Positions 11,729 through 25,469 of a stretch of 64,000 bases of DNA are shown piece after piece. The stretch comes from Uloborus plumipes (Eukaryota; Arthropoda; Arachnida; Araneae; Uloboridae): assembly GCA_038373865.1 (NCBI GenBank), contig JAXGGA010001686.1, positions 79,757 through 143,756 on the forward strand, given 5' to 3'. Each line of letters starts with the position of its first letter. Positions within the stretch are counted from its first letter, which is position 1. The translations under genes and the position numbers were made by a program. The notes beneath the pieces were generated by a model. It did no database searches, was not told the origin of the DNA, and saw only the letters and a list, made by a program, of their open reading frames with translations.

Positions 11729-12285
11729 AGTCTTCAAGGAGAAAAAGGTACTTTCATATATTACTATTCAACGAAGAATCACAATTTAATTGATTAATCT
11801 ACGGATTTTTATTGGAAAACAGTTCTGCGAGAAAAAGTAAGTTCCGATTATTTCTAAGAAAAATTCAAAAGGAAGTTTTGTTATAGCCGCAACAGAATAG
11901 TTCGGAATGTTTGAAAAATTGAAAGGGGGAAACATTAATATTTTCAAACAGACAGTGGCATCTTCCCGAAAAAAGTTAGTCACAGATGTGTCTTCCTGAA
12001 GATTGTTATTTAGTATTCAAGAAGAAAAACGTACTTTCATACAACACTACTTAACAAAGAAACATAGTTTAATTGACTAATCTACGGATTTTTAACGAAA
12101 ATGTAAGTTCTGAGCACTTCTAAGAAGGGTACAAAAGAAATAAAGTTTTGTGATTGCCACAACATAAAGTTCAGTATGTTGGAAAAAGCGAAAGGGGCAC
12201 TCATCAATATTTCCACCCAGATAGTGGCAACCTTCCCAAAAAGGTTGGCCACTGCAGTGTCTTTGCTTCAAAATCAAAACAAAGA
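11729..12285. repeat. Diverged two-unit tandem duplication, period ~283 bp
   Basis: The segment beginning agtcttcaaggag at 11729 is repeated from agtattcaagaag at 12012. Shared landmarks keep their order: gtactttcata, ttaattga.taatctacgg, gttttgt.at.gcc.caaca and agtggca. The units differ at many sites, so the duplication is old. No conserved reading frame. Confidence 0.7.
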
Positions 12286-12289
12286 GTTC

Positions 12290-14013
12290 TCGGGATTGTT
12301 TTTTGCAAAAATGCCTAAAAGTACACGCCACGTGCCTTAATGGGCTAACGATTAAAGGTTAACAGCTGAAATTAGTGGAAATCGATTTAAAGCGAAATAT
12401 TTTCTGCTCGAAGTATTTTTGATATTATTATCTCGCTCTTAAGCTAATCACAAAGACAGAAAGAGTAGCAGCAGCTCCAACTGCAATTTTCTACAGAGCT
12501 AAAATCCGATATCCAATACAAAAATCTGGTTTATACTACCGTTGCAAAACAAGAAATAGCTCTGCAAATACAAAAGGCGAAACGATATGGAATCGATTCG
12601 GCAAAAAAGGATCTTATTTTTAAAATATTATCGAAATGAAAGAGAATTCCATTTGTTGTTTTTCGATCTCTGGCTCCGTTCCATAATCTCGGAGAGACAA
12701 AGGATTTGAATCGAACATACACAGACACAGCAGTTTGTTTTGTTTCAGATATTTTAAAAGTTTTTCGCAATCATAATGTTTTTCTCATTTTCGTGTATTT
12801 TAAATATTTAGTTTATATTCAAATTCTTAGTGCATAGCTGCATCTTTACCTTGAATCAAACTATTTTTTCTTCACCCGTAGATACTTTTTTTTGTATGGT
12901 ATATAATTCATATAAGATTTTACTATTGGCAAACAATGTAGCTGTCAGTAAAAAGTATTTAGTCACTCTCATATTGATAGAATTAAAAAATAATAATAAT
13001 AATAAATAAATTTAAAAAAAAACGGCGCTTGAAAGATTTTCGTTTTCTCAAAAGTTTTTTTTTTTTTTTTAATTTTTAGACTGTCCAACTTTTAAAACGA
13101 AGCCAGGTCTCGTATTACGTCACAAGTGGTGACGTCACACCACTGCTGACGCCATCAGACCGACGCATTAACCATGCCTCAAGGAATTGGCTTTTGTGAT
13201 TTTATTTAGCGTTAGTATTTTATGCTTTTTTTTTTTTTTTGCTCCATCTACGCGTTTTTTCCATAAATAGTTTTTGTAACAAACATAATTTTCAATACAA
13301 GACTCCTTAGTTCTGGATTTATAGTTGGCCCTAAGTGGTCTAATAAAAGTAACAAATGAATATTTTCCATTTATTTTGATTCCCAAATAATAGTTAATAA
13401 ACATAATATTACAATGAAATATAAATTGTTCCATTGTTACGATTTTCACAAGTAGCAATTTCAATTATTCTAATACATTTCATTATGTTTACTGGTTTTC
13501 GACGCTAATAATTATATGCCTTCTAAAACGCTGTATTAATTTGATTCTAGCATGTAGTATTAGACTATTAAAGCATTGAAATTCAAAAGTTTCTTATTCT
13601 CTGCATTACGATTTCGAGTGTTTGATGAAAATGATCAGAATAAATAATGAATGACACCAAACTTTATTTCGGTACCTGGTACTAGAATTTCTGACAAACA
13701 ATTTGTATATAATTTCAATTATTTCCTACTTCTTTCATCCTATTGTTAGCCCAATGATACAGTTAAATTTTGTTCAAATAAAATAATTGAGTGTTTTGAC
13801 AACAGTAACTGGAGCAGAAGTTTTTGAGACAAAATTGCAATTTAAGAGGTTTAATAGTCCATAAACCTTGACAGTTTGAAGATTATGCTCATGCAGCAAG
13901 GGAAATAATACAAAGAGGAATGTAGACTTTATTAAGGTGTATTAGTTCTGATTTAGACGGGATTTTCAGAGGCTATTATTCCTAATCTGATGGGAATTTT
14001 TAAGGATATGATC
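12290..14013. other. Sequence without recognised gene
   Basis: Mostly AT-rich. A CRE-like palindrome-rich patch (two GTCAC words around GGTGACGTCAC) lies at about 13113-13140. The moderately GC-rich segment 12540-12770 has open frames but no familiar motif. Confidence 0.4.
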
Positions 14014-14340
14014 GCCGGCCACCTTGTGTAATGGTCAGATGAATCTGACCGGGATGAGGAAGCATCGGGTTCTAGTCCCGGCTCGGGCATGGATGTACTT
14101 TCTCCTTCCCGTCCTTGTCCTTTCTCTGTGTGAATGAATGTGTTGTGAATGGCTGCATGCCCTATAAGCGGGTCTTATGACTGTGTGTTGAGCTAAATCG
14201 GGCTTCCACCTTAATGGTGCACGTGAAAACGGAAGCCGTACCTATTCCACCTTAAATCGGGAAGCTGTATCTATTCAAGCTTTGGTACCAGAGTGGTTTT
14301 AGAAACAACAAGAACATGAACCATTGCTATCGTGAGAAAT
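14014..14340 (+). mobile_element. tRNA-derived SINE, copy 2
   Basis: Begins gccggccaccttgtgtaatg and carries a B-box-like gggttctagtccc near 14067-14080, matching the head of the SINE at 3741. The body continues through tctctgtgtgaatg to the 3' phrase gaaaacggaag...accagagtggttttag and a short AAC-rich tail. No clear target duplication was found at this copy. Gene-free. Confidence 0.75.
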
Positions 14341-15790
14341 TTTGCATTAATTTTCTCATCTCTTATCGAGGCTTAAATGTAGAACATATGATGTGAAATA
14401 TACATTTCAGATAAACCATGCAACACCGCTAGAAACAGCTGGTGGGAAAAAAAATGAGTGTTATTTTGGTTCATGAACAGAATCATATCACTTATTCTTA
14501 CTTATTTGATTTCATTTTCTTACTATGTGCCAACTTTGATATAACACTGGTTTACAAAGATTTTATTATATGAAACATTTACAGTGTCCCTGGGTTTAAT
14601 TTTTGACGCTGATTTCAAATATCTAATCATAATCGCTCCGTCACTCAGGGTTTTTGTGTAACCCTGGATTTAAAGTTTTCATTTTTTCCGCGTTTTCCAA
14701 TATTACGCAATGATTAAACTCATAATTAACATCTAAAACCTTGTCATAAAGACAAGACATGTGGAGATAGATAGTCAAGTTTGCTGTAACTACGTTAGTA
14801 ACATAGTGGTCTGTCTTCATGACAGCAATTTTCGTGATATAGGCTACATGAATTAAATTAGTTTCCGTAGTTTTATGTATGAATGCAGACATAAAGAATT
14901 TATAAATTTTTACTCTAAAGAAAATATTATAGTATACTTCATTAGTATTGTTTCTCTAATGGCTATGTTTATATTTTAATGTAAAACAGATGAGACTTGA
15001 TATCAACTTTTTCGAAACTAGTGTAAAAGCAAAATACTATTGCATGATTGAAACACGTTGCCTTGTGTACCACTAGCACATTCAGTCAAAATGAAAGAAC
15101 CATATATGAAGATCCGTTACAGAACACATATCATGGGACAGTTATTTTTGGCCTAAAATTAAATTAAACAAATTTTATTAACTACTGAAAATTTTCACGA
15201 TGCCACTTTGCCCCTTGCGAATAGGATAGCAAGAGCAAAAAGTATTTTATAAAAAAATACTGGACCTGTAATTCGACTGGCCCTCCATATTAAATTAGAC
15301 CTTTCAAAAACTTTGTAACAGCTAAATTTGAATACTTAAAACCATATTTTCCATGAATTATTGATGTCAGGCTTACAAAAAGCATCTTTGGAAGGCTATT
15401 ATTGTGTAAACAATATGAGAAAATTTGCGGATTAGTGCTAGAAATTTAAGAGGGATGATCCTGAGACCAAATACAGAAAGAAATTAACAATAGATAAGTT
15501 TTTTATTGTTGGTTGGGTATTAACCATGTATGTGAATACGCTCCTTTCTTTCAAATTTCAGTTGCATGTTACAAATCTATGGGTAATGGAGAAAAATTGT
15601 TTACGTATTTGAATTCAGTGCATTATTTTACACTAATATCAGGTATTTTTCTCCTTTAAAAGATTTTTGTTTATGGACCAAAATAATTTATTCCATCGAT
15701 TGTTTTTCAGCATCCAATGCTGGAGATTCTAAAAATATTTAAAATACCTGTCTTCATCTTCTTCTCCCCCCCCCCCTCTTTTTTGGAGAC
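14341..15790. other. AT-rich stretch without recognised feature
   Basis: No gene or element end seen. An 11-base C run lies at 15766-15776, immediately before the exon-like segment at 15792. Confidence 0.4.
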
Positions 15791-15791
15791 A

Positions 15792-15867
15792 ATGAGCGCG
15801 ACGAATACTGAGTGGGATACCTTTGGTTTGACACGTTATGGAAATGCTGATGATCGTTTTAATATGA
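15792..15867 (+). CDS. Candidate short 5' coding exon (unrecognised)
   Basis: A pyrimidine-rich run ends in ttttggag and is followed by ac and an ATG at 15792. The frame reads MSATNTEWDTFGLTRYGNAD and continues DRFNM before a possible donor at 15868 (A|GTATTT). The composition is more protein-like and GC-richer than the flanking DNA. The frame stays open past the donor to 15932, but becomes AT-driven. No family is recognised, and the acceptor is weak. This could be a first coding exon or chance. Transcript data would decide. Confidence 0.22.
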
Positions 15868-16051
15868 GTATTTTTTCCCTCATAATAATAAATTTTAAAG
15901 ATTTAATCAAAATTAAAGTGAACAATAATTAATACCTCCATTGTTGTTATTTAAGTTTCTTAGATATCAGTGTTTCAATAACTGACTTCCCATTTTTAAA
16001 ATGTTTACTAACAGTGATGGCCCAAAGTTTGACCATACTGTTCTGCGACCA

Positions 16052-16540
16052 GTTCCATACACATTAGGGGAGCCGATGCTAGGAACAGCTCCTCCTTTTC
16101 TGTAATTTAAGAAATAAAAAACAAAACAAACTAACATTAATTATGTACAAACTAAAGTTGAACATTTATTGAAAATTGTTCAAGGTGTTTTTCTTTTTTG
16201 CAAAAATAGAGTTGTAGTTCACTAACAAAAAAAAAATCTTTCACAGCTGAAAAGCTCTTATCTCGTCGAAAATTGCAGCTATTTCATGAATCAGATTCAG
16301 TTCCATACACATTAGGGGTGCCGATGCTAGGAAGAGCTACTCCTTTTCTGTGATTTAGGAAACAAAGAACAAAACAAACTAGCATTTATTATGTACAAAC
16401 TAAAGTTGAACATTTATTGAAAATTGTTCAAGGTGTTTTTCTTTTTTGCAAAAATAGAGTTGTAGTTTACTAACAAAAAGAGATTTTTCAAAGCTGAAAA
16501 GTTCTTATCTCGTCGAAAATTACAGCTATTTCTTCAATGA
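16052..16540. repeat. Two-unit tandem duplication, period 248 bp
   Basis: gttccatacacattagggg at 16052 recurs at 16300 and the following ~245 bp stay alignable. Shared parts include the near-identical stretch from tatgtacaaac to tagagttgtag. The second copy diverges after about 16535. Non-coding. Confidence 0.9.
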
Positions 16541-18690
16541 TTCTTATGTGGAATGAGAGAGGTTGAACGGCACACTTGGCTAAAAGGACATCATGATCTA
16601 ACGGACAATTTAAAATATTGTAACTGGGGCAACGTGACCCTGTAGGCACTTGCACTGTGGTCTACCCTATACTTATAAAAAAAGAAAGAAAAAAAGAGAA
16701 CGAAGCGAAAAAAAGAAGGGAAAAGAAAATGAAAGAAAGCCAAAAAACGTGGAACATTCATTTGCATTTTCGCGCATTTCGTCACTTGATTTTGATAATA
16801 ATAATCAAAGGAATCTATTAAACGATACCCATAGCATTCATAAAAATAATTTTCTTGCAATATAAGGAGAAGAAAAATTCACTATTCATTAAAATTTTTA
16901 TCTGTACTTTTAAACATTTTCTATTTGTATCATTAAAAAAATACGTTGATAATGCTTTTTTAATTCAAATCTGAAGAACCTTTTGAATCTGTTTTTTTTT
17001 TTTTTTTTTTTTTAGTTTTCCATAAGCACTTCTTGGATTTCATTTTTAGGTTGTTTAAGGGCAATTCGTTGAAAGATTTTGTTAGCAATTTTTGTAACAA
17101 GATAAGCTGCTTCGCCTTAAAATATTTTCTTTCTTCTCCTTTTCTGTAATACTGAAATAATAAACTCTCCAAAATGTAATCCCTGAATATGCTGTTTTCC
17201 TAAAAAACAAAACAGAACTATTTACTTTTCTTAGAATCTTTAAAATATTTTATGTCCCTGTGTTTCTTCTAAATTTTCTAAAGGCTTTATCTAAATATTT
17301 CTTATCTTCAAATTTCATAGCTAGTATCTTGAAAATGAAATATTCGTTTTATATTTTTAAGTTTATTTATTCTATGTTTTTGATACATATTTTCAAGCTA
17401 TGTAGTATATTCATCTAAAAAAAAATTTTGTTCATTAATTCGAGTTAAACTTGTATCTTCTTTTGAACTACTAAAAAAAATTTATCAGAATGTGCAACTA
17501 AAAGGCTATTCTTTTTTATAAAACCTTTTATTTAACATGTTTTTTTTCCAAAAATAAATTTGTTGACCATTTTGTTATTGTATTTCATTTATATTAATGA
17601 ATCATTTGTATACGAATGAAGATGCAAGTTTGAAACCCATAGAATCTAAAGTAATTTCACATTAAAGTCTACTTCTTATTTCATGAACAATAAATAAATG
17701 AATAAATGACATTTTAAGGTAAAAATATTTTTTGTGAGCATTTTTGATAGAAAATATCTCGGGACGAAATTGCAAGTTTTATCTAGAAATTTAAAAATGA
17801 AGGAAAGAAAGAAAGGAAGGAAAATAAATAAAAGATATAATTTACAGCAATCATTTTTCTTTGTCGTGATATATAAATCTAGCTGTTTTAAACAGAATTT
17901 GTACTCCAATAACACTTCTCTGCAAGATAACTCAGAAAAATTTGAATTTCTCACATTTAAGTAATAACGATTTTACTGAAAGAGTTCTATAGAATATCCA
18001 AATTTTCTTTTCTAGAACTCATTATGATACGACTGATTTGAGTTTCAAAAACCTACCTCTTTTGTAACATGGAAGATGTAGTAATTTCTAAATTCAACTA
18101 TCTATAAACTAGTAAGTTTGAACATACTAGTATTTAGTATATATTGATGAGAATAAAATACTATTGTGTGTGTTGACAAACTGTAATTTTCGACGCGACA
18201 TATTTAATTTATTCAGATTTCATCATCACTAATAAAACTGTACCCGCAGACATATATATATCCTTTTGTATTCATTACCATTTTGAGCTATCCAGATCGG
18301 CTGAAACTTTAATGAAATAGAAATGCAGTCTCGAGACATTGTATCTTTGTTAAAATTGTAGACATTTGCTTGCAAAAGCGTTGACTACACCTGCTAAATT
18401 GACCGTACTCCAATAACGGTCCAAAACGGGAACGTCCAAAAACGGTATTCGCTGTTATTGAGAAGATTTCTGATTTCTCCAGGGAGATTTCGTGTTAATT
18501 TCAGAAAGGTTTACTTTAGCTGGAAATTTTCCTGTTTTTTATCAGCCACTACTGGCAGAACTTAGGCACATTAGCTGCCCATTGCCTTCCAGGAACGTCT
18601 ATGGTTTTTTATTTTTATTTTACAGTGCTCTTGCAATAATGTCGTACCCTCACTGCGGCTGGTAATTCATACACAGATGTCTATCTGCTT
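16541..18690. other. AT-rich stretch without recognised feature
   Basis: Contains a purine-rich patch (16677-16745), a T run at 16990-17012 and AT-driven open frames only. Confidence 0.45.
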
Positions 18691-18703
18691 GCATCATCTA
18701 CCT

Positions 18704-20168
18704 CAGTGGTTCTCAACGGGGGCGATACCGCCCCCCGGTGGGCGGTGGGAGGATGCTGAGGGGCGGTGAACATATTTTGGGCGGCAGGGGGGCGGTGGAC
18801 ATATTTTGGGCGGTAAGGGGGCGGTGGGTATATTTTGAAATGTGCCTTTAAAAAGCATGTTTCGGTCAGGGGCGGCAGGATATCTTCTGCTTTTATGTCG
18901 CCAAAGGATGGCTTTAACATTTATTTTCGGGGGTTATCTCTAGAGTCCTGATCTTTCTCCTAATGTCATGAAGGATAGCATAACATTTGCCAATAGCACT
19001 TGAATTTTAAAAAAGTTTTTTGAGGTGGGTGCCCCCTTGCATAGCGTAACTACCTAAAAAAGTCAAAAAATGTGCCTTATTAATTTCCATTTGAAAATTT
19101 TTTAGCGAAGGGAGGGAATCCCGAACTACTCGCCTCTTCTCCAATCGTGATCAAACAGAGTTTAAAATTGCGTTTTTACGAGGTCAATTTCTAAAAATGT
19201 CTAGATTTGACAGACGCCTTGTGCCGTTAGCATCCCCCTTGTATTATAACACCAAAGATAACTAACAATCGCATTCTTCAGAATTTAAGTTTGCGTTTTT
19301 TATACTTCAATTTCAGAGTACGCTGGAAATAGCTCTGACTCCCTAACATTGTTAAACTTAGTCTTAAAATAACTTCAATTTTGAAAAACCATTAAGAGAG
19401 ACCTATTTCTCCCTAGTTAACGTTACCAAAAATTGCCTAAAATGGCGTCAGTTTTAAATGTTTTACCAGGGGCGGAATCTGAACTCAAGTTTCAACACCA
19501 CGAAACTTAAGATTAAAGAAACTGGATTTTTAAGATTTCGTTTTCAAAACTAATTTCGGGGATGTCCCCAAAATCTCATCGCTATCTTCACTCTGATGTC
19601 GCCAAAGGTATACTTATAACTCTTGATATCTTACCTAACCTTTTCAGCAATAAATTACTCAAAAAACATTTCTTTGAAATTAACTTATCTTGTAATTTGT
19701 AAATTCAACTTATTTCAGTTTTTTTTTAAAATTAAAACTTGATTTATAATCTATAAGGGTTACGGGTGTGGTTCATAGTTTCAAGTCTTTGTGGCTCCTG
19801 TGAAAATTAGAAGATTCGGCTTTCTTATTGTCCTTCCACAGTAAAATCCTATAAGTAATAAAAGGAATGTGTATTGTATAGTTGCAAGTAAATAAGAACA
19901 ACACTGTGTTCAATGTTTGGAATCGGACCGGTCAAGGAACTATTTGAACGTAATGTATTTTTCAAAACATATTTGGTTCCAAATAAAAATGTTGAAAACG
20001 GTGCATTTTTATTTCAAACCGTGTTGTTCTGATTTACCTTAAAAATTGTTCACTCATTCAATGGTCCCATTCTAGGCCATTGAATGAGTGAACCTACTGA
20101 TCATCATTCCTGTGATCATCACTCTGACACAGCTTTTCAGAGAGAACAAAAAAGCTCGATTAAAATAA

Positions 20169-20222
<54 letters not shown>

Positions 20223-20427
20223 AAAAAAAAAACATTAAGCATTAGTTTTTATGCTCTATAGTCAGTTTCCAACAATCTGTTTTGGCAAAATAATATAGTT
20301 AATCTGGTCCAAAAAATTGCTTTACCTCTCCTCCCCCTTCTAGTTTTATGCTCGTTCTCATAGGGGGCGTTGAAACAATTTTCAATCCTAAAGGGGGCGG
20401 TAGCTATAAAAAGGTTGAGAACCACTG
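18704..20427. mobile_element. hAT (Charlie-like ends) non-autonomous element, copy 1
   Basis: Starts CAGTGGTTCTCAAC and ends GTTGAGAACCACTG. ATCTACCT flanks it exactly on both sides (18696-18703 and 20428-20435), an 8-bp hAT target duplication. The left end holds ggcggtg-rich repeats (18740-18830). The middle (about 18930-19880) aligns with 30550-31500 of the second copy. An AT microsatellite (20173-20218) and a hairpin (20048-20093) lie inside. No transposase frame is seen, so it probably depends on one supplied elsewhere. Confidence 0.92.
20173..20218. repeat. (AT)n microsatellite
   Basis: About 23 uninterrupted AT units inside the hAT element copy 1. It is absent from the matching position of copy 2, so it expanded after the two copies separated. 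Confidence 0.95.
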
Positions 20428-20435
20428 ATCTACCT

Positions 20436-22005
20436 GATAGGACTGATGATGATCGATATCCTTGTTCCAATCGTCTTTTAAAAATATCTTCCATTGACTA
20501 CAATGGTTAGAACGTGATTTTTCTTTTTTTCTTGCAGTACCTTCCTGTGACCGCGACTGCTAGTTTATGCACAGCATCCGATCATCTCATAACCGTAACA
20601 TAATATGACAATGATTAAATTCTTGTTATCTCTATAAATCGACATACTATTTAATCGATCTAAGTATCGCCGATCAAAGTGACTAAATTATTCACTCACA
20701 TATAGTTACTGTTTTTAATAGCAATTCAAGTCAATGCAAAAGTACTTTACAAGCAATAGTATTAGTCGATGGATATCTCTATAATTAACTCAAATGTTAG
20801 TTTCAAAGTCCAACTTTATAAGAGTATAAAAAGTGCAATGGTGTGGTAAAATGATAGCAGAACAATAATACGTTCTTTCATTATGTGATGCAAAGATTTA
20901 TTTGCACGTACTTACTATAACTCATGATAGACTACTCAACTTACATGACTTATTATTTTTTTTTATTTACATTTATTTTTTTAAAGAACCTCAGTTCATT
21001 TTTGCATTTCTTTGAGAAGAATACATCCCCCCTCCCAAAAAAAAAAAAAAAGGAATGATAAAAGAAGAAGGCTCAATTTTTAAGTCATGTATAGAGATAA
21101 AAATATTCAAAGTCTACGAGCAGAAGAGAAAGTGCTTTGAAATTATTCAGCCCGTTTGCTTACCTAACTAATCAATAAAGCTTTTCTCAACAATATAATA
21201 ACCTTTAACGTAGGAGAATTTGGTTTTTGTAATATAGTTCTTTTTTCCTCCTAACTATTAAAATTATTGCTCGAACAAGTCTTTGAAAATGTAGTCTCTG
21301 AAAGAAAATTTTTCAGTCGTTATCATGTTTAGTCAACAAAAACAACACAGTCTGTTGAGCAAGAAGGATACAGAAACTTTTTTTACGTTTCAGTACAAAA
21401 AAGGCATAAAAATGCAGCGATGTATAATTTTTGAAAATTTTATATCATGCATACATTCATGAAAATCTTCAAAATGCCTATAGCGTTTTTAGCAATATAT
21501 TGATGGGGATTTGAGAGAAAAAACATTAATACGTAAATGAATTAGTAACACAAACTAATAATGAATTTATACATTAAGGTATGTCTTAACGTATATGCTT
21601 AAAAATCCCTTGTGGATAATGCTTCCCCGCATTAAAACGATATTCTTACCCAGAAAATTTGTCAGTTTGATTCATAAACGAAGAAAAGAAAAAGAGAATA
21701 AAAAAATATGTACTCGAAACTTTGGTCTTGCAGTTAACTTGATCATCTCAGTTCGTCAAATATTTTTAGTAATATGAAATCATATAGATACATTTAATTT
21801 TAAAACACTTCCGCAATTATTTATTCAAACCGAAACGAAAAAGATTAATTTGCAGATATTTTCGAAATAGTGTTACGATACTGCTGCCTTCAAAATTATT
21901 CAGGGGATTTTCTTTGTTATTTATTCTATGTACGGGAGGAAGGTAGAAGAAATGCAGAAGAAAGGTAGAAGCAATGTAATTAACGCAGCATTTGGCCTTA
22001 AACAG
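20436..22005. other. AT-rich stretch without recognised feature
   Basis: No supportable gene or element. Confidence 0.45.
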
Positions 22006-22272
22006 TAAAATTGCTAATTTTACAGTTTATTACCGTGTATTTTAAAGTTTTAAACTAGAACCTCTGCTGCCAGTGTTATACTGTTGTTTTTACTGTATAA
22101 TCCAGATAAATTTTACGGCAATAAACTGTAAAATTGCTAACTTTACCGTAAAAACTAAAATTGCTAGTTTTACAGTTTATTACTATGCATTTTACAATTT
22201 TAAATTGGAACCTCGGCTGCCAGTATTATACTGTAAAAACAGCAGTTCATTTTTTACAGTATATAATCAAAA
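22005..22272. repeat. Two-unit tandem duplication, period ~148 bp
   Basis: attgctaattttacagttta near 22011 recurs near 22159 as attgctagttttacagttta. Each is followed by a shared block ending ctgctgccagt.ttatactg. The region is rich in acagt/actgt words that could pair. Non-coding. Confidence 0.75.
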
Positions 22273-22279
22273 AAAAACT

Positions 22280-23658
22280 GAGTAGCTTGCTGTCAAAAAT
22301 GTCCTGCAGGAGGACTGATTCTTGTGCGTTTCTATACAAATATACCTTATTCCCTTCCTATGAACAGGTATCACTTGAAAATTTTTGAGAGATTTCTGAA
22401 CTTAAAAAAAAAATAGTTTGCTAAAAATTTCAGTATACAGTTTCTACTTTCGAATAAAAGTCTAAAACTATTTAAAAAATTTATAGCTATCAGTAAAAAA
22501 AAAAAAATTTTTTTTTTTAATCTAGTCAAAAGTTTTTTTTTTAATACTTTCTTTTATATTCAAAGAAATTCACTTAAAAATATCTTTATGCGTAGTGGCT
22601 TGAAACGTAGACATAAAATTTGATTCATTCCTGAAATGAACAGCAGCAGAGCTTGTCAATTTTTTTTTGAGCATTATTTATATTCTTAATATTATCATAA
22701 AATTAGTAACACTACCTGAAAAGTGTTCTTTGAAATAAATAGAAATATTTTAATGAACAAAGTTGATTTTTTTTTACTTCATACGAACTTTCTTTTCAAA
22801 GTTGTTCTTTTATAGAACATGACACTTACAGGAGCTTTAGAGGAATTTATATTTAAGAGCTATTTTATCTCATTGATCATCAATTTTACAACTAAGAACA
22901 AAATTAATGCTTATCGCTAGATGAACTCAGCAATGGTTTATTTATCTTATTTCTTGCTATTTATTGCGATGCATACTCGTCTTAGTCAATTTTTAAGCCA
23001 TCGTCACATTCAAAGTGAATTAATTTAATCAATACCTAATACATTTTACTTGTGAAAATAATTTGAAATTGCCAAATTTATTTAAAATCTTTTTTTTTTG
23101 TGCGTCATTAATAAGACCGATAGAAAAACGATGAATTTTAAATATTACCTGAAAACATATTTCTATTGAAAATAACTCAAAAATAACATGAAAATGACGC
23201 TTCCTTCTCAAAAGTTAAACATATATTGCTGCTTTAAATAAATATAGTTATTATTTTCATACCAAAGCATATTTTTGTCTTTTAAAAAATACTTTACGTC
23301 ATTTTTTTCGTTTTGATTGCGAACAATTTGCGAAATCAGAACTAACAGTCCATGAACGGTTTTTTAACTTTTTTTCCGAATTAACAAAAGTAATTAGTTT
23401 TCTCCCTCAATTGGAAAAGCAATGTGCCATAGTTATTATTTTTCCATTTCCTGGAATGAAAAAAAATGAATGGAAAGAGTAATTATATTAATTTTAACAT
23501 AAGGATTTTTCATTTAAGCATTGCTTCATAAAATATGAAGAGGGATTTTTCTTTTTTCATACGTTAATAAGTATTTTTAATACTTGTTTACTATGGGTTA
23601 CGTTTTTGCCTGTATATAAAAACAGCACGAAGAGACCTATATGAAAAAAATGTTCCTC
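22280..23658. other. AT-rich stretch without recognised feature
   Basis: Homopolymer A/T runs (for example 22495-22520) and no supportable gene. Confidence 0.45.
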
Positions 23659-23666
23659 ATTATAAC

Positions 23667-23851
23667 CAGGCCCGTTATTTAGGGCGTGGGGGGGGGGTTA
23701 GTGGGAATGGGTCAATTGCCTCCCTCCCCCTGACACTGAGAAATCAATATATTTACAAAAAGTGGGCGTGTATTTTTCTGGTTTCCGATAGAATTGCATT
23801 GTGTTTGCCCCCCTCCCCTCCCCCCCGGAAAAACATGAAATGACAGGCCTG
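23667..23851. mobile_element. hAT-type MITE, family 2, copy 1
   Basis: A 185-bp element begins CAGGCCCGTTATTT and ends AAATGACAGGCCTG. ATTATAAC flanks both sides exactly (23659-23666 and 23852-23859). It contains G- and C-runs and the phrase aaagtgggcgt. A decayed copy is at 61190-61345. Non-coding. Confidence 0.85.
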
Positions 23852-23859
23852 ATTATAAC

Positions 23860-25467
23860 CCTTGTTCTGTCATTATGTATTAAAAAAGTATTTTGTTTCC
23901 CCCATATTACTTGAAATCTTGTAAAATGCAGCTTTATAAGTACAAAAAGTACAAGACAATAAGATTCATGGCTACATGACAAGTCGTTCTCGTGAAAATG
24001 GCGCATTTTTTACCAATTCTAATAATTAACATTAATTAATCTTTTTTGATTTTCTATTTAATTGTTTTTTTTATTAGATATGAATGGTATTTTGTACGTA
24101 AGTAATTTATGGAGGGTAATAAAATATTTATAAATTTATGTTTTGAATAAGAGGAAGAATCTTCTCAGCTTTAAATCACACAGCGGCCGTAAAAAAAAAG
24201 TGCTCTTCAAATATTTCTGACAATATTCTTGCCAATTCTTGTGTAAAAAAATCCCCAGAATACAAATATGAATACCGTTCCCCACCCCACCCCATTGACT
24301 GGAAATGCCTGCCAATTATGTCTCCCTGTTTTCGGCAGTTTCATATCAATTATAATTTTTCCAGATGATAGTATTATATTGACACTTAACATTCTTTTGA
24401 GGGGTTAGAGAGGAAAGAATCAAGAAGATAAAAGTATAAAGAAAGTTGGGAAACTCATCTATGACATCTCCCTGAAATATTTTGAAACATATAAAAAATA
24501 ATTCTATTCTCCAAAATTTTTTCTTTTAAAGTCTTTTTTTTTAAATATTTTTGAGTTAAACCGGCGGTTAATGGACTTACTTCTCTAAGTCTCGTGTCTT
24601 GGAAGCACCGCTTGCTGCATATGACTCGCACTGCACATCTTCAGTAAAGAAAGTTGCCGTATTATTTACATATATTAAAGTTGCATTCATAGATATAATC
24701 AAGATTAAAAATGAAAATATTTATGCTTGTCATACAGCACTAATGTATATTTATATTTCTAGGGATGCACCTTTCTATTGTTCATCGCTATGTGAAGAAG
24801 TGATGGGACAGAAGGGGGGGGGGGGGATAATGGAGCTCCGTTTTATTTTCTGCGTAACCCTTTTAGTACTATAAGAAGCCAATGAAAAAATATTTGGAAG
24901 AGAATTTTATTCATTAAAATGATAAATGATAATCGCAATGAACACAATTGGCTATTTTGGTTAAATTACTGTGAAGTATTGAGGCAAATTCAAAAATATT
25001 TCAGTTTGAATATTTTGCAGCATATTAGCTCTTTAAAACATTCTGTTATATTTTAACTATAATTAATAAATATGGGGGGGAAGGGTAGCTAACTAATAAG
25101 GCATATTAGAGCTCTGTAAACTCTACTTGAAATTAACACTGCTACTAAATGGAGATGAACTGAAAATCGTGGTAAAAAAAAAAAAACTCTTATGGTAGTA
25201 GCACTTACTTGGGTTAAATTAAAGCGGTATATTCACAATTAGTTACTATTGTTAATGTTATTGTAATTACTTTTTGATTAAGGACTTAAAAGATCACATA
25301 TATAATTTATCAAAAAAGAAGAAAACGGTATTCTAAAAATGAATTAAACATTCACAAGGTGCATTTAGAGAAATATTCTAAAGCAATGGAAATTTTGATT
25401 ATTGAATTGCCTTTAAAAACTTAAATAATGGCATCTATGTTGAAAATTATTATTTTTTATTGCTGCA
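23860..25467. other. AT-rich stretch without recognised feature
   Basis: Includes a 13-base G run at 24814-24826. A short stretch at about 24580-24635 looks mildly exon-like, but is too small to call. Confidence 0.4.
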
Positions 25468-25469
25468 TA

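Noticed and set aside
24580..24635. Mini-exon-like frame SRVLEAPLAAYDSHCTSS with a GTAAAG donor
   Set aside because: About 54 nt and weak acceptor; too short to separate from chance without transcripts.
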